A stretch of 64,000 bases of DNA from an uncultured Caldilineaceae bacterium (GTDB lineage: Bacteria; Chloroflexota; Anaerolineae; Caldilineales; Caldilineaceae). Position numbers and translations under genes: made by a program. The notes under the pieces were generated by a model, which had not been told where the DNA came from, did not search any database, and saw nothing but the letters and a program-made list of their open reading frames with translations. The DNA lies in NCBI GenBank assembly GCA_951813625.1, contig CATOTS010000019.1, positions 1 through 64,000 of the forward strand, given 5' to 3'. Positions 27,728 through 37,673 of this stretch are shown here, one piece after another. Each line of letters opens with the position of its first letter. Within the stretch, counting starts at the first letter, position 1.

Positions 27728-28579
27728 TCACGGCCTCCACGGGTACTGCTTGAAATTGGGCGCGCGCCTCTCGTTGAACGCGTCGCGGCCCTCTTTGCCC
27801 TCTTCGCTCATGTAGAAGAGCATCGTGGCATCGCCGGCAAGAACCTGCAATCCGGTCTGCCCGTCCAGATCGGCGTTGAATCCCGCCTTGAGGAAGCGAA
27901 TGGCAAGCGGCGACTTGCGCAAGATCTCCTGCGCCCAGTCCACCCCCTCCTCTTCCAAGGCTTCCACGGTTGGCAGCACCTTATTGACCAGGCCCATCTC
28001 CAACGCCTCCTGCGCCGAATACTGCCGGCACAGGTACCAGATCTCCCGCGCCTTTTTCTGGCCGACGATTGAGGCCAGGTAGGATGCGCCGAGACCGCCG
28101 TCGAAGCTGCCCACAATCGGCCCTGTCTGTCCGAAAACAGCGTTTTCCGAGGCCAGGGAAAGGTCGCAGATTACGTGGAGAACGTGGCCGCCGCCGATCG
28201 CGTACCCGTTCACCAGCGCGATGACAGGTTTGGGCATGGTTCGCATGATGCGCTGGAGTTCGAGCACGTTCAGCCGCGCCACCCCTTTGTCGTCCAGGTA
28301 GCCGGCGTGGCCGCGCACGTTCTGGTCGCCGCCGGCACAGAAGGCGTGGACGCCGTCCTTGGGCGATGGGCCGTTGCCGGTCAACAGGACGACGCCGGTG
28401 CGGTCATCGGCCCAGGCGTCCCGGAACGCCTCCGTCATCTGATCGATGGTCTGAGGACGGAACGCGTTTCGCTTCTCGGGCCGATTGAAGGCGATGCGCG
28501 CCATGCCGTCCGCCTTGTGATAAGTAACATCGCCATACTCTGCGACTTCTTGCCAGTCGGCGCTATCAGGAACTGTCAC
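27728..28579 (-). CDS. menB: 1,4-dihydroxy-2-naphthoyl-CoA synthase
   Basis: 283 aa crotonase-fold enzyme closing the naphthoquinone ring. Typical MenB sequence: [49 protein letters not shown] and [18 protein letters not shown]. The conserved glycine/aspartate set around GSFDGG is intact. It overlaps menD by 4 nt (ATGA). Confidence 0.95.
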   Translation of the reverse strand: MTVPDSADWQEVAEYGDVTYHKADGMARIAFNRPEKRNAFRPQTIDQMTEAFRDAWADDRTGVVLLTGNGPSPKDGVHAFCAGGDQNVRGHAGYLDDKGVARLNVLELQRIMRTMPKPVIALVNGYAIGGGHVLHVICDLSLASENAVFGQTGPIVGSFDGGLGASYLASIVGQKKAREIWYLCRQYSAQEALEMGLVNKVLPTVEALEEEGVDWAQEILRKSPLAIRFLKAGFNADLDGQTGLQVLAGDATMLFYMSEEGKEGRDAFNERRAPNFKQYPWRP

Positions 28580-30366
28580 GAGAAATTCTCCTTGCTGTCT
28601 TGAATTGTGGCCGCCAGCTCGCGCCGCAGACGCTCGTCGCGGTCGCCATCGGTTCGCAGTTCGATGATTGCCGGCCCGCTGCGCTGTAAGGCTGCGCCTA
28701 GGTCTCTGGCAAAGGAATCGCGGTCGCCGCTGGCAGCCAGCACATAGTCGAGCCCGTACATCTTTGCCGCCGGCGCAAAATCCAGGCCGTGCGGGGTCAG
28801 GAAGAGCCGCTCGAACTGGCCAAGGCCGTCGGCGACAGGCAGCCTGCGAAAGAGGCCGCCGCCGTCATTGTTAAGAACCACAATTGTAACGTTATCCAGG
28901 CCAAACCTGCTGATTGCAAGGAGGCCGTTCAAGTCGTGGTAGAAGCTGACGTCGCCGATCAGCAGGAGCAGCGGCGAGGACCGGTCCGCCGCGGCCACGC
29001 CCAGCGCGCTGGAGACGACGCCGTCGATGCCGCTGGCGCCGCGATTGCCGAAGACGTGGACCTGCTTCCGCATCGGCCCGCCGAACTGGTCCACGTGCCG
29101 GATAGGCAGGCTGTTGCCGGCAAAGAGATTGGCGCCGGCCGGGAGCGATTCCAGAATCTCAGGAATGACGCAAGCGTCAAACCGGTGCTGTTGCAGGAAC
29201 TGGATCTGCCTGCAAGAGACCCGTCTGCCAGCTGCGACGACGGCCTTGCCCCAGTCTGAGATAGGCCTGTCGACTCGCCCCGCCAGCGCCCGGCAGAACG
29301 CATCCTCATCAACCTGAAAGAACCGACGGACGCGATGGCTGTCGTCTGCCCAGACGCCGCTGCTGCGCACCAGAATCTGATGTGTCGGCGCAACGCGATC
29401 GAGGTAGTCATTGAGAGGTTTTGATGTCGGTACCGCGCCGAATCGTATCACGACCTCGGGCCGGTCGAAGGGCGCCGGATGCTGAGTCAGGTTCTCGAAG
29501 CTGGCAACAACAGGCGCGCAAGCCGTGTGCTGTCCATACCGCAGGCCTGACAGAGGATCGGCAAAGATGGGGTAACCTGTTCGCCGTGCCAGTTCAGCAA
29601 CGCTTTCGACGAGTCCCCGCGCCGCGCGGCCGGGCCAGGGGCCGCACACGATCAAACCGCGCTCGTGCACCGAGACCAGCGCGGCCAGCTCCTCGATCTG
29701 CTCTTCAGTTGGCGCCAAAATGCCCCGGGAAATGGAGGAGTGCCGGGCCTCTCCCAGTCCCTCGTGGCCTTCCGAACGTCCAAAGTCCGGCCGGTATGGC
29801 GCCGGTGGTTCCAACGGCTTGCGGAAGGGGAAATTGACGTGTACCGGCCCCCGGCGCAGGCCGTCGGCGATGGCATAAGCGCGGGCGGCTAGCGTGCGAA
29901 GGTTTCGAATGGCAACATCGGGCTGCCCGCCTTCCGGCAGAGCCGCATCCACGCTCCACAGAACGTGGTCCCCGTACATTTTGACCTGGTCAATCGTCTG
30001 GTTGGCCCCGCTGTCGCGCAGCTCTGGCGGCCGGTCGGCGGTCAGAAGAAGAAGCGGGATACCAGCCATCATCGCCTCGACCGCGGCAGCATGGAACTCC
30101 ACAGCCGCCGTGCCGGATGTACTGAGCAGGGCCACCGGACGGTCGGTCGCCTGGGCCATGCCCAAAGCGAAAAAACTGGCGCTGCGCTCGTCCAGATGGA
30201 TAAACGTCTCGATGCCAGGGTGGGCGTCGACAGCCAGCGCGAGCGGCGTGGACCGCGAGCCGGGTGCAAGACAGACGGCCCTCAATCCAGCGTTGACGAG
30301 CCCGTCAACCACTGTTTCGGCAAAGTGCAAATTCGGGTTGGTCCCAGCGGCGGAATCCGCTAGCAT
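28576..30366 (-). CDS. menD: SEPHCHC synthase (thiamine-diphosphate enzyme)
   Basis: Adds succinic semialdehyde to isochorismate. About 596 aa, full length. N-terminal [10 protein letters not shown] and [28 protein letters not shown] and [17 protein letters not shown] mark MenD; the C-terminal ThDP-binding part has [17 protein letters not shown] and [18 protein letters not shown] 30366 begins two nt after the menF stop and fits homologues; an upstream ATG at 30426 would overlap menF by 58 nt. Confidence 0.93.
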   Translation of the reverse strand: MLADSAAGTNPNLHFAETVVDGLVNAGLRAVCLAPGSRSTPLALAVDAHPGIETFIHLDERSASFFALGMAQATDRPVALLSTSGTAAVEFHAAAVEAMMAGIPLLLLTADRPPELRDSGANQTIDQVKMYGDHVLWSVDAALPEGGQPDVAIRNLRTLAARAYAIADGLRRGPVHVNFPFRKPLEPPAPYRPDFGRSEGHEGLGEARHSSISRGILAPTEEQIEELAALVSVHERGLIVCGPWPGRAARGLVESVAELARRTGYPIFADPLSGLRYGQHTACAPVVASFENLTQHPAPFDRPEVVIRFGAVPTSKPLNDYLDRVAPTHQILVRSSGVWADDSHRVRRFFQVDEDAFCRALAGRVDRPISDWGKAVVAAGRRVSCRQIQFLQQHRFDACVIPEILESLPAGANLFAGNSLPIRHVDQFGGPMRKQVHVFGNRGASGIDGVVSSALGVAAADRSSPLLLLIGDVSFYHDLNGLLAISRFGLDNVTIVVLNNDGGGLFRRLPVADGLGQFERLFLTPHGLDFAPAAKMYGLDYVLAASGDRDSFARDLGAALQRSGPAIIELRTDGDRDERLRRELAATIQDSKENFS

Positions 30367-30368
30367 CT

Positions 30369-31868
30369 TCAGTTCCCGACGAGGCTTGTTACGATCGGTT
30401 GAAACTTCCATTCCGTTTCTTCCCATTCCGCCCTTGGAAGGGAATCTCGTGTTATGCCGGCGCCGGCGTAGGCCCAGGCGCGCTCCTTCTGCACGACGGC
30501 GGAACGGATCGCGACCGCAAATGCGCCGTCCATGTTCCTGTCAATCCAACCGACCGGCGCAGCGTACCAGCCGCGTAGCGTCGGCTCATGCGATTGGATG
30601 AAGTCCAGCGCCAGATCGCGCGGCGTACCGCCCATGGCAGGGGTCGGGTGCAGAGCCTTCACGAGAGGGAGGACCCCTTCTTGCCGCCAGAGCCTGCCCT
30701 TGACAGGCGTATGCAGGTGCTGGATATTCCTGAGCGACAGTACGGTCGGCTCGTCGGCCATGTCGAGCCGTTCGGTAAGAGGCAGCAGGCAGCTGCGCAG
30801 CGCGTCCACAACCAGGCCGTGCTCGTGGCGGTCCTTGGCAGAGGCCATGAGAGCCCCGGCCAGGGCAGCGTCCTCCGCCGCGCTCGCGCCGCGCTGGATC
30901 GAGCCCGCCAGGGCCATCGTCTCCAACTCCTTCCCCCTGACCTGCACCAGCAACTCCGGGGTGGAGCCCAAAAAGCCGTTGCCCGGCTGCGGTTCAAACA
31001 GGAAGGTGTAGCAGGCCGGATAGAGCGCGCATAGACGGGTCAACGCCCGCAAAATATCGAACGGTTGCTGCGCTCGCAACTGCGCGATGCGGGAAAGCAC
31101 CACTTTACGCAAGGGCGTCGCGGCAAACGTCCGCCGCGCCGTCCCGATCATCTTCGACCATTCGGAGAAAGGAAGGGGATAGTCGATTTCCGCTTCCCTG
31201 CATGGCTCGGAACCGCCGGAAGAATCCGGTTCGGTGAGCCCGCCGTCGAGTTGCTCGTTCAGCCCGTACAACGACTGGATCCGAATCTCCAAGGCTTCCT
31301 CCAACAACGGTAGGTTGTCAGACGCCTTCTCCTCAGCTGGCAGCAAGGCGTTGATCGTCAGCCAGCTCTGGTCGCCCTGTGTCACAAGTTGAAAGTGGGG
31401 CAAGATAAAATGGGCGGGGTGGAAACCCGTCCAGGTGATGTCAGGAACGAAATTCTCGCGAAAGGCAAAGCCGCCGAAGAGTCGCGGCTCCGCCAGTGTC
31501 GACTCGCCGTCAGCCCCTGAAACGGGACCCGCCTCGGCGTGAGAGAAGAGGAGACTTGCCTGCCGTTGGATGGCAGGGATGCGCCCCGCGCCGTACCCGA
31601 TCATGTGGGCAGCTACGCCCATTCCTGCGAAAGCAATGTCCTGTCTGCCGTCGCGCCAGAAGAAGCGCTCCTGCCCCTCGGCGGCATGCAGGAACTGTAC
31701 TGCGGGCACGCCCGTTATCTGCCTGCTGGCGCTGACCAGGCGGCCGTGCCTCTCCACACTGTATTCGTCGTCGCCTCCCGCCGCCTCGGCCTCCAACCAG
31801 TCGTCGGTACCTTGCTTCTCGCGAGCGGAGGCATTCCCCGCCGCGGCGGCGAGCGTTTGCCTTTCCAT
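30369..31868 (-). CDS. menF: isochorismate synthase
   Basis: 499 aa chorismate-binding enzyme, first of the menaquinone operon. C-terminal catalytic block: KVVLSRIAQLRA, FLFEPQPGNGFLGSTPELLV, ALAGSIQRGASAAED, DRHEHGLVVDALRSCL, LRNIQHLHTPVKG, LHPTPAMGGTPRDLA and GWIDRNMDGAFAVAIRSAV. The lysine of KVVLSR is the general base in isochorismate synthases. The N-terminal 45 residues are low in complexity and divergent. Confidence 0.92.
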   Translation of the reverse strand: MERQTLAAAAGNASAREKQGTDDWLEAEAAGGDDEYSVERHGRLVSASRQITGVPAVQFLHAAEGQERFFWRDGRQDIAFAGMGVAAHMIGYGAGRIPAIQRQASLLFSHAEAGPVSGADGESTLAEPRLFGGFAFRENFVPDITWTGFHPAHFILPHFQLVTQGDQSWLTINALLPAEEKASDNLPLLEEALEIRIQSLYGLNEQLDGGLTEPDSSGGSEPCREAEIDYPLPFSEWSKMIGTARRTFAATPLRKVVLSRIAQLRAQQPFDILRALTRLCALYPACYTFLFEPQPGNGFLGSTPELLVQVRGKELETMALAGSIQRGASAAEDAALAGALMASAKDRHEHGLVVDALRSCLLPLTERLDMADEPTVLSLRNIQHLHTPVKGRLWRQEGVLPLVKALHPTPAMGGTPRDLALDFIQSHEPTLRGWYAAPVGWIDRNMDGAFAVAIRSAVVQKERAWAYAGAGITRDSLPRAEWEETEWKFQPIVTSLVGN

Positions 31869-31932
31869 CTTTGTCGCTTCAGACCCCCATCGCGCTCAAA
31901 GTTCGTCCCTCAAGACGGCGAGTCTGCGGTTC

Positions 31933-32532
31933 TCAACTGCGCCTGTAATTCACGCTGCGCAGCAACATCGGCACGAGCGTGCCGACGATGCGGGGCGGCG
32001 ATGGTTCTCCGCTGTAGACCCAGCGGATGGTCACGTGGTAGATGCTGCCCATCCAGGCATAAGCGATGACGTCCGTGTCGACTGCTTCGATCTCCCCGGC
32101 GGCAACCGCCTCGTCAAGATAGATGCGGATCAGCCGGGCAAAACGCTCGTTGATCTCCAGCCGCTTCTCCTCAAAAACGGTTCCCAGCCCAGCCGCGTGG
32201 ACGAGCATCACCTTTGCCGGACGGCGGTAGCGGCCAAACGCCTCCAGGCAGGCCCTGAGCGCGGCTTCGACCTTGGCCATCGGGCTTGTTTGCTGCTCTA
32301 TCGCCTCAATCACGCGACGCTCGATGAGATCGGCGAACTTCTCTACCAGCGCCAGAAAGAGACGCTCCTTATTGGGAAAGTGGAAGTAGATTGAACCCTT
32401 TGAAGTGTCGGATTCAGCGACGATTTCGTCGAGACGCGTGTCGTGATAGCCCTTACTGCTGAAGACGTCCAGGGCCGCGTCGAGAATGCGTTCGCGTGTC
32501 GATTCCGGTGTGCGGAGTGACTTTTCGGCCAT
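31933..32532 (-). CDS. TetR/AcrR family transcriptional regulator
   Basis: 199 aa. N-terminal helix-turn-helix: RERILDAALDVFSSKGYHDT followed by IVAESDTSKGSIYFHFPNKE. The C-terminal ligand domain (LVEKFADLIERRVIEAIEQQ onward) resembles fatty-acid-type TetR regulators, but the ligand is unknown. It is upstream of menF on the same strand (64 nt gap), so it may control the menaquinone operon as well as itself. A palindrome lies 30 nt upstream of its start. Confidence 0.88.
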   Translation of the reverse strand: MAEKSLRTPESTRERILDAALDVFSSKGYHDTRLDEIVAESDTSKGSIYFHFPNKERLFLALVEKFADLIERRVIEAIEQQTSPMAKVEAALRACLEAFGRYRRPAKVMLVHAAGLGTVFEEKRLEINERFARLIRIYLDEAVAAGEIEAVDTDVIAYAWMGSIYHVTIRWVYSGEPSPPRIVGTLVPMLLRSVNYRRS

Positions 32533-32561
32533 TCGTTCCTCTCGAATGCCAGCAACTAAAC

Positions 32562-32575
32562 CGACTGGTCAGTCG
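32562..32575. promoter_or_regulatory. probable TetR operator
   Basis: CGACTG-GT-CAGTCG is a perfect 6-bp inverted repeat, 30 nt upstream of the TetR ATG. It has the shape of CCGACTGGTC-type operators of the FadR/TetR branch. Autoregulation is inferred. Confidence 0.55.
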
Positions 32576-32771
32576 AATTATAGATCAAGCCGAATTTGAG
32601 TCAAAATGCCTGCAGGGATTGAAAAAACTTTCGGGAGAGAGAGTTGCGGAGAATTACCGCCCGAATCGCGGCCTGTGTACCATCTACTTCGAAATTCGCA
32701 GCCAAACATCGATTGGCCGCCCGCCGGCCACCCCAAGCGAGAAGCCATGCCGCCGGCAGGAACTTGCCCGA

Positions 32772-33632
32772 TCAGGCAAGCAAGAAGCGCTCCAGCGCCA
32801 CAGCCGCGCCGTCCTCCTCCAGGGTGGGCGCGACCCAGTCTGCCTCCTGCTGCACGACGTCGGTGGCCTGGCCCATGGCGACCGCAAATCCGGCTGCGCG
32901 CATCATGGGAATGTCGTTCTCGTTGTCGCCGATGGCCAGGACGCGCGCAGGGTCGATATTGAGCCGCCCCGCCAGCCACTTCAAGGCGTCCCCTTTGTTG
33001 GCCCTTGGCGCCGTTCCCTCCACGAGCAGCTGGTGGGAGCGGCTGATGAGAAGGTCGCTGCCGAAGCGTGTCTGTAGCGGCGCCGTCAAGTCAGCCTCTT
33101 GCTCAAAATCGTTGACGGTAATGAACTTGAGGGGGCGGACGCCGTCACTCATCATGTCATAAAGGCTCGGGCAGTGCTCTCGGGGGCTGCCGAACCAATG
33201 GTCGTATGTGCCGGCGTCCCAGCCCTCCAGCCCGCCGGACCCGTTGGCTGAGGAAAAGGCGTTCTGCACGAGCCGCGTTTGGCCGCCGCGTTGGTTGAGA
33301 TAGAAGACCGTTGTTCGGTCCTCGGAATCGGCCCACTGCGCTACGTCGCGCGCCGCCTCCAGCGGAATCAAGGCTTCGTATAGCAGTTCCCCGCTGACCG
33401 GGTCACCGATCACAGCGCCCTGCGCAGTGATGACAGGCAGCGTGATGCCAAGGTCGGGGGCGATGGTCCGCACGAAATCAAAAATCCGCCCCGTGGCGAT
33501 CGTAACCGGCGTCCCGGCATTCTGCACTGCTGCAATTGCCCGGCGCACTCGCGGCGAGAACCCGCCTGGAAACTGTCTGCCGTAGATTGTGCCGTCCATA
33601 TCCAACACGACCAGGTCGAAGCTTTCTCGCAT
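32772..33632 (-). CDS. HAD-family (Cof-type) phosphatase
   Basis: 286 aa. Motif I LDMDGTIYG, motif II TIATGRI, motif III/IV lysine in NKGDALKWLAG and GDNENDIPMM. This is the Cof/IIB class with a C2 cap; such enzymes dephosphorylate small sugar- or cofactor-phosphates. It follows prmC by about 110 nt on the same strand. Confidence 0.88.
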   Translation of the reverse strand: MRESFDLVVLDMDGTIYGRQFPGGFSPRVRRAIAAVQNAGTPVTIATGRIFDFVRTIAPDLGITLPVITAQGAVIGDPVSGELLYEALIPLEAARDVAQWADSEDRTTVFYLNQRGGQTRLVQNAFSSANGSGGLEGWDAGTYDHWFGSPREHCPSLYDMMSDGVRPLKFITVNDFEQEADLTAPLQTRFGSDLLISRSHQLLVEGTAPRANKGDALKWLAGRLNIDPARVLAIGDNENDIPMMRAAGFAVAMGQATDVVQQEADWVAPTLEEDGAAVALERFLLA

Positions 33633-33742
33633 TTTCTTTCCGACTGCTAAGGGAGGGCCTTCTGGGCCCCAGATTCGTGGCTGCGCGTGTCGCTAAGCCT
33701 GGCGCGGCCTTTGCCAGACCGTTGGTGCGTCCGAACCCTAGC

Positions 33743-34756
33743 CTAGAATTCGAGCGTGACCATGCGAATGAGGCCGCTGTAGTCGCGCCGCAGGCCGACA
33801 TAGGATGGCTTGGGCCGTAGTTCTTCGGCCAGCTTTTGAACGACCTCGCCCTGTCTGGGCGAGATTTCCAGCAGTACCGTCCCGTTTGGGCGCAGTTTGT
33901 CCGCCAGTTGGGCCAGGAGCCGTCGGATCAGGTCCAGGCCTTCGACGCCGGCGTGCAGGGCGAGGCGCGGCTCGTAGTCGCGCACGTCCGACTGCAGCCC
34001 GGAATACTCCTCATCGGCGACATAGGGAAGGTTGGCCACGATGACATCGACCGGTTCAGGAAGCGGATGCAAGAGGTCCCCTTCCAGGAACTGTGGGCCG
34101 CCCTCCGACGTCAGGCTGCGCCCGTTCTCTTCGGCAACGTCCAGCGCGTCGCGGCTAATGTCGATGCCGTAAACTGTTGCTTCAGGCGCAAACCGGGCAA
34201 CAGTGATGGCGATGGCTCCGCTGCCGGTGCCGACGTCGGCGACGATCACCTTTTGCCGGGGCCGGTCGTTGATCTGCGCCAGAACGAGGTCAACCAGAAG
34301 CTCGGTCTCCGGTCGGGGAATCAGGACACGGCGGTCTACCGCGAACTCCAGGCCGTAAAACTCCTTGCGGCCCAGTAGGTAGGCGACCGGCTCGCGCTGT
34401 CTGCGCCGCGTGACCAGATCTGAGTAGCGGTTGCAGTCGGCATGGCTGAGCTCGAAGTCGTGATGGGCGAAGAGCCACGTACGGTCCTGTTCCAGCACGT
34501 GCGCCAGCAAAACCTGTGAATCCAGCCGCGCCGATGCGCTGCCAGTCTCGCTCAATCGCTGGGCGGCCGATACAAGCGCACGCCCAACTGGCGTTCCCGG
34601 TGTCAGGCTCCAATGAAAGGGGACGATGAGGGGACCGTCCTGCTGCGACTTTCCCTCCACATTTTGGGACTCGGGCCGGGCCTCTTCTTCGATTCCGTTC
34701 GTCTGTGAGTGAGTTAGATGCTCCTGATCGGATTTTTGTTGGCCATCTCTGTACAT
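33743..34756 (-). CDS. prmC: release factor glutamine methyltransferase
   Basis: N5-methylates the GGQ glutamine of RF1 and RF2. SAM site VADVGTGSGAIAITVA, then IDISRDALDVAEEN and the catalytic loop ANLPYVADEEY. The canonical loop is NPPY; here the second position is Leu. The N-terminal helical domain with LLAHVLEQDRTWLFAHHD is present, preceded by about 55 residues of hydrophilic extension. It begins 3 nt after prfA, its substrate gene. Confidence 0.93.
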   Translation of the reverse strand: MYRDGQQKSDQEHLTHSQTNGIEEEARPESQNVEGKSQQDGPLIVPFHWSLTPGTPVGRALVSAAQRLSETGSASARLDSQVLLAHVLEQDRTWLFAHHDFELSHADCNRYSDLVTRRRQREPVAYLLGRKEFYGLEFAVDRRVLIPRPETELLVDLVLAQINDRPRQKVIVADVGTGSGAIAITVARFAPEATVYGIDISRDALDVAEENGRSLTSEGGPQFLEGDLLHPLPEPVDVIVANLPYVADEEYSGLQSDVRDYEPRLALHAGVEGLDLIRRLLAQLADKLRPNGTVLLEISPRQGEVVQKLAEELRPKPSYVGLRRDYSGLIRMVTLEF

Positions 34757-34759
34757 TGA

Positions 34760-35842
34760 TTACGCTTCTTCACCCATTGACTGCAGCTGCTGCGTCTGAT
34801 CATAGGCAGCCAAATCGGTTATGAATTCGTCAAGGTCGCCGTCGAGCACCGCCTCCAGTCGAAAGACCGTCTTGTGGATGCGATGGTCGGTCACGCGGCC
34901 CTGGGAAAAGTTGTAGGTGCGGATCTTCTCGCTGCGGTCGCCCGAGCCGACCTGGTTTCGCCTCGCTGCGCCAAGGTCTTCCATTTGGCGCTGCATCTCT
35001 ATGTCGTACAGCTTTGTCTTCAGAATGCGTACCGCTTTCAGGCGGTTCTGCAGCTGGCTCTTTTCGTCCTGGCAGCTGATGACGATTCCGGTCGGAAGAT
35101 GCGTGAGACGCACCGCCGAATCGGTCGTATTAACACTCTGTCCCCCGGGACCGCTGCTGCGAAAGACGTCGACCTTGATCTCATGGGTATTGACCTCGAC
35201 CTCCACGTCCTCGGCCTCCGGCAAAACAGCCACCGTGGCCGTGCTGGTGTGGACGCGGCCCTGGCTCTCGGTCGTGGGCACCCGCTGCACGCGATGGACG
35301 CCCGACTCATATTTTAGACGGCTGTAGGCTCCGCTGCCCCGCACTTCAAGGATTGCCTCCTTGATTCCGCCGACACCGGTCTCGCTGGAGCTCATGATTT
35401 CGGTCTTGAACTTATGGTCATCGGCCCAACGCGTGTACATACGCAAAATATCGGCGGCGAAGAGACCGGCCTCGTCACCGCCGGCGCCCGCGCGAATCTC
35501 GACGATCACGTTCTTGTCGTCGTTGGGGTCCTTGGGCAGGAGCATGCGCCGCAGTTCGTCTTCTAGGCCCGCTACCTGCGGTTCAATCTCGGCAATCTCC
35601 AATGCCGCCAGCTCTGCCAATTCAGGGTCTTCGTCTTCCGCCAGCAAGGCGCGGTTGTCGCTGAGCTGATCTTGCAGCTCCTGGTATCTGCGCCACGCGC
35701 CAACCAGCTCCTCAAGATTGCTGCGCTCCTGTGCCAGCTCGGAAACGCGCGCGTAGTCGGACAGTACGCCGGGGTCGGCCATCAGCCTGTCCAACTCCTC
35801 AAACCGCTCTTCAACGCGAGTCAGCTGTTCAGTCAGGTTCAT
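34760..35842 (-). CDS. prfA: peptide chain release factor 1
   Basis: RF1 reads UAG and UAA. The codon-recognition PxT is in [16 protein letters not shown] and GGQ in [31 protein letters not shown] text near the end ([14 protein letters not shown]) confirms RF1. The start at ATG 35842 matches homologues ([17 protein letters not shown]); an ATG at 35875 adds 11 residues. About 360 aa. It forms a prfA-prmC pair. Confidence 0.95.
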   Translation of the reverse strand: MNLTEQLTRVEERFEELDRLMADPGVLSDYARVSELAQERSNLEELVGAWRRYQELQDQLSDNRALLAEDEDPELAELAALEIAEIEPQVAGLEDELRRMLLPKDPNDDKNVIVEIRAGAGGDEAGLFAADILRMYTRWADDHKFKTEIMSSSETGVGGIKEAILEVRGSGAYSRLKYESGVHRVQRVPTTESQGRVHTSTATVAVLPEAEDVEVEVNTHEIKVDVFRSSGPGGQSVNTTDSAVRLTHLPTGIVISCQDEKSQLQNRLKAVRILKTKLYDIEMQRQMEDLGAARRNQVGSGDRSEKIRTYNFSQGRVTDHRIHKTVFRLEAVLDGDLDEFITDLAAYDQTQQLQSMGEEA

Positions 35843-35911
35843 CGTCTCAGAGTCCTGGCGCCTTCGCCCCGACATGGGACGGTTCGGCCGCAGCCGGCGC
35901 CGTGCGTCGCC

Positions 35912-36463
35912 TCAGTCCGTGAAAATGGGTAGATTGCCCAACGCCGTAATCGTCTCCCAGGCGCCAGGATCCCCCTCGGTAAAGACCGCCATTTCACCCG
36001 CGATATCGCCTTCGCCTTCCTCTACAAGGGCTCGCAACCCCTTGAGTGTGCTGCCGGTGCTGACAACGTCGTCAATCAGGAGCGCCTGCCTGCCTTTGAT
36101 CAACGCAAGATCCTTGCCGTCGATGAAGAGCGTCTGCGGTTGGCCGGTGGTGATGCTAACGACCGCCGTCTCAAGACAGTTGACCATGTATGGCTTGCGG
36201 ATCTTGCGCACGATCACCAGCGGGAGTCCGGTTGCAACCGAGAGGGCATGACCGAGAGGTACCGCCTTCACCTCCGGCGCCAGAATCACTTCGGCGTTTT
36301 CCGGTACGTCCTGCGCCAGCATAGCGGCGGCAGTCTCGACAATTTCAGTGTCGCCCAGCATGTTGAAAATGGCGATTTTGACGCCAGGCGCAACCTCGAA
36401 TACCGGCAGCTCGCGTTCGCATTCTCCTATGGTTACACGGTAATGTCGTCCATCGTAACTCAT
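35912..36463 (-). CDS. adenine phosphoribosyltransferase-like protein
   Basis: 183 aa type I phosphoribosyltransferase. The PRPP loop is [20 protein letters not shown], and [20 protein letters not shown] plus [10 protein letters not shown] resemble Apt/Xpt proteins. ATG 36463 has AAGGAG eight nt upstream. It precedes prfA by 69 nt. The base salvaged (adenine, xanthine or other) is not fixed by the sequence; similar proteins often lack a tested activity. The 36464-36807 gap upstream shows no gene. Confidence 0.8.
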   Translation of the reverse strand: MSYDGRHYRVTIGECERELPVFEVAPGVKIAIFNMLGDTEIVETAAAMLAQDVPENAEVILAPEVKAVPLGHALSVATGLPLVIVRKIRKPYMVNCLETAVVSITTGQPQTLFIDGKDLALIKGRQALLIDDVVSTGSTLKGLRALVEEGEGDIAGEMAVFTEGDPGAWETITALGNLPIFTD

Positions 36464-36807
36464 TGGATCCGCTCCTTCTGCGGCTTGCGCCGGGCGGCAC
36501 ATAGCTCGATATCCAACGATCGCCGCACTCGAGACGCCCTGGAGACTTGGTTCGCGCAAGACCGGGCCGTGCGTTTCCCCGCAATGCGAACGCGAAGAGC
36601 CACTTTAGCACAGAGATTCGAGAACGCCAACATTCTAGGGCAATCTAATTCGAAAAGAAATAGGGAGTTAGTCAAGAGGAGAACGCTTCCCGGAGCAACT
36701 TCTTTTCTGCGCAGAAAAAACTCTGAAGGGCCGGGCCGGCCTGATAGGCGCGTCGAATGAGCGGCATCCCAACCTTTAGGATTATCAAGATTGCCAGCGA
36801 GGATCAA

Positions 36808-37227
36808 CTAATACTGCCTGACGTTGCGGCGGATATAAGGAACGGAGAGGACGGCAGTAAGCAGGCAAATGATGAAGATTACGAGCAGGCCGCCGGCTCC
36901 CACAGGATGGAGGGCGTCCATATCCCCTTCCAGGTATGAAATGAGCAGGCTGATTGAAATGGCGCCATTGCTTATCAGTGCCGCCAGCAGGACGGCCGGG
37001 CGCAACTCGGACTGGGCTGCGGCCGAAAGAAGACCGATCCCTTGACCTATCAGCGCACTGCCGCCGATGCGGGCCGCCCAGGCCGAGCCGAGCGTGACGC
37101 CGGCTGCCTCCAGCAGGTCCCGCGGGTATACCAGCAGCAGCGCTCCCAGTCCCAGCCCGATGATTACGCCGTTCACGCGCAGGAGGAGACGCGCGGCGCG
37201 GTAGTGGTCATTGAACGTGTAGGCCAT
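36808..37227 (-). CDS. small four-TM membrane protein, unknown
   Basis: 139 aa, almost wholly hydrophobic with about four TM helices (VNGVIIGLGLGALLLVYP, AARIGGSALIGQGIGLLSAA, AVLLAALISNGAISISLLIS, GGLLVIFIICLLTAVLSV). The C-terminus is basic (RRNVRQY), suggesting it lies inside. Family not recognised and context uninformative. Confidence 0.7.
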   Translation of the reverse strand: MAYTFNDHYRAARLLLRVNGVIIGLGLGALLLVYPRDLLEAAGVTLGSAWAARIGGSALIGQGIGLLSAAAQSELRPAVLLAALISNGAISISLLISYLEGDMDALHPVGAGGLLVIFIICLLTAVLSVPYIRRNVRQY

Positions 37228-37384
37228 TGAACTGGCAGGCTGCTTTCAGCCGGTTCAGGCAGCGGGTCCCCTGAAGGCGGCCTGGTTGGAACTGCTTCCA
37301 ATGTCGATGCGAAATGCATCGACTTGGCAGTATAGCAGACGCCGAAATCGTTGTCAGGCGAATAGAGACGTGGGGCGCATTCCA

Positions 37385-37560
37385 AAATTGAGGAAAAATT
37401 CCAATACCTCTGGTAAAGATGGCGTCATGGCCTCTCCACGGTCCGTTCTCAGCCAGAGTGGAGGAATACGCTTTCCCCTATCCTTTGGGACGTTCGGGCC
37501 TGCGGCCCTCCCTTGTGCGGGGGGACTCCCCCCGCAACGCCCCCCTGACACCCCTCCCCC
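37385..37560. repeat. dispersed GC-rich repeat, copy C
   Basis: Left module with CCAGAGTGGAGGAATACG at about 37451-37471 and the double-hairpin core at 37492-37550 (GGGCC-TGC-GGCCC variant, then GCGGGGGG-ACT-CCCCCCGC). It begins the 37.4-38.3 kb repeat block. Confidence 0.85.
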
Positions 37561-37620
37561 CGCGCCGTGCTCGAAACATGGCGCCCGCCACCGCCCACTG
37601 TCCCCCGCTCCCGGCAGTTC

Positions 37621-37663
37621 CTGACCCCTGACCCCTGACCCCTGACCCCTATCCCCTGTCCCC
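37621..37663. repeat. CCCCTGA heptamer tract (G-quadruplex-type)
   Basis: Six C4 runs (37625, 37632, 37639, 37646, 37653, 37660) spaced at exactly 7 nt with linkers TGA, TGA, TGA, TAT, TGT. The minus strand therefore has six G4 runs with 3-nt loops, more than enough for a G-quadruplex. Related tracts with C4/C5 runs recur near 37920, 38187, 47133 and 63340. Confidence 0.85.
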
Positions 37664-37673
37664 TGCAGTTTGA

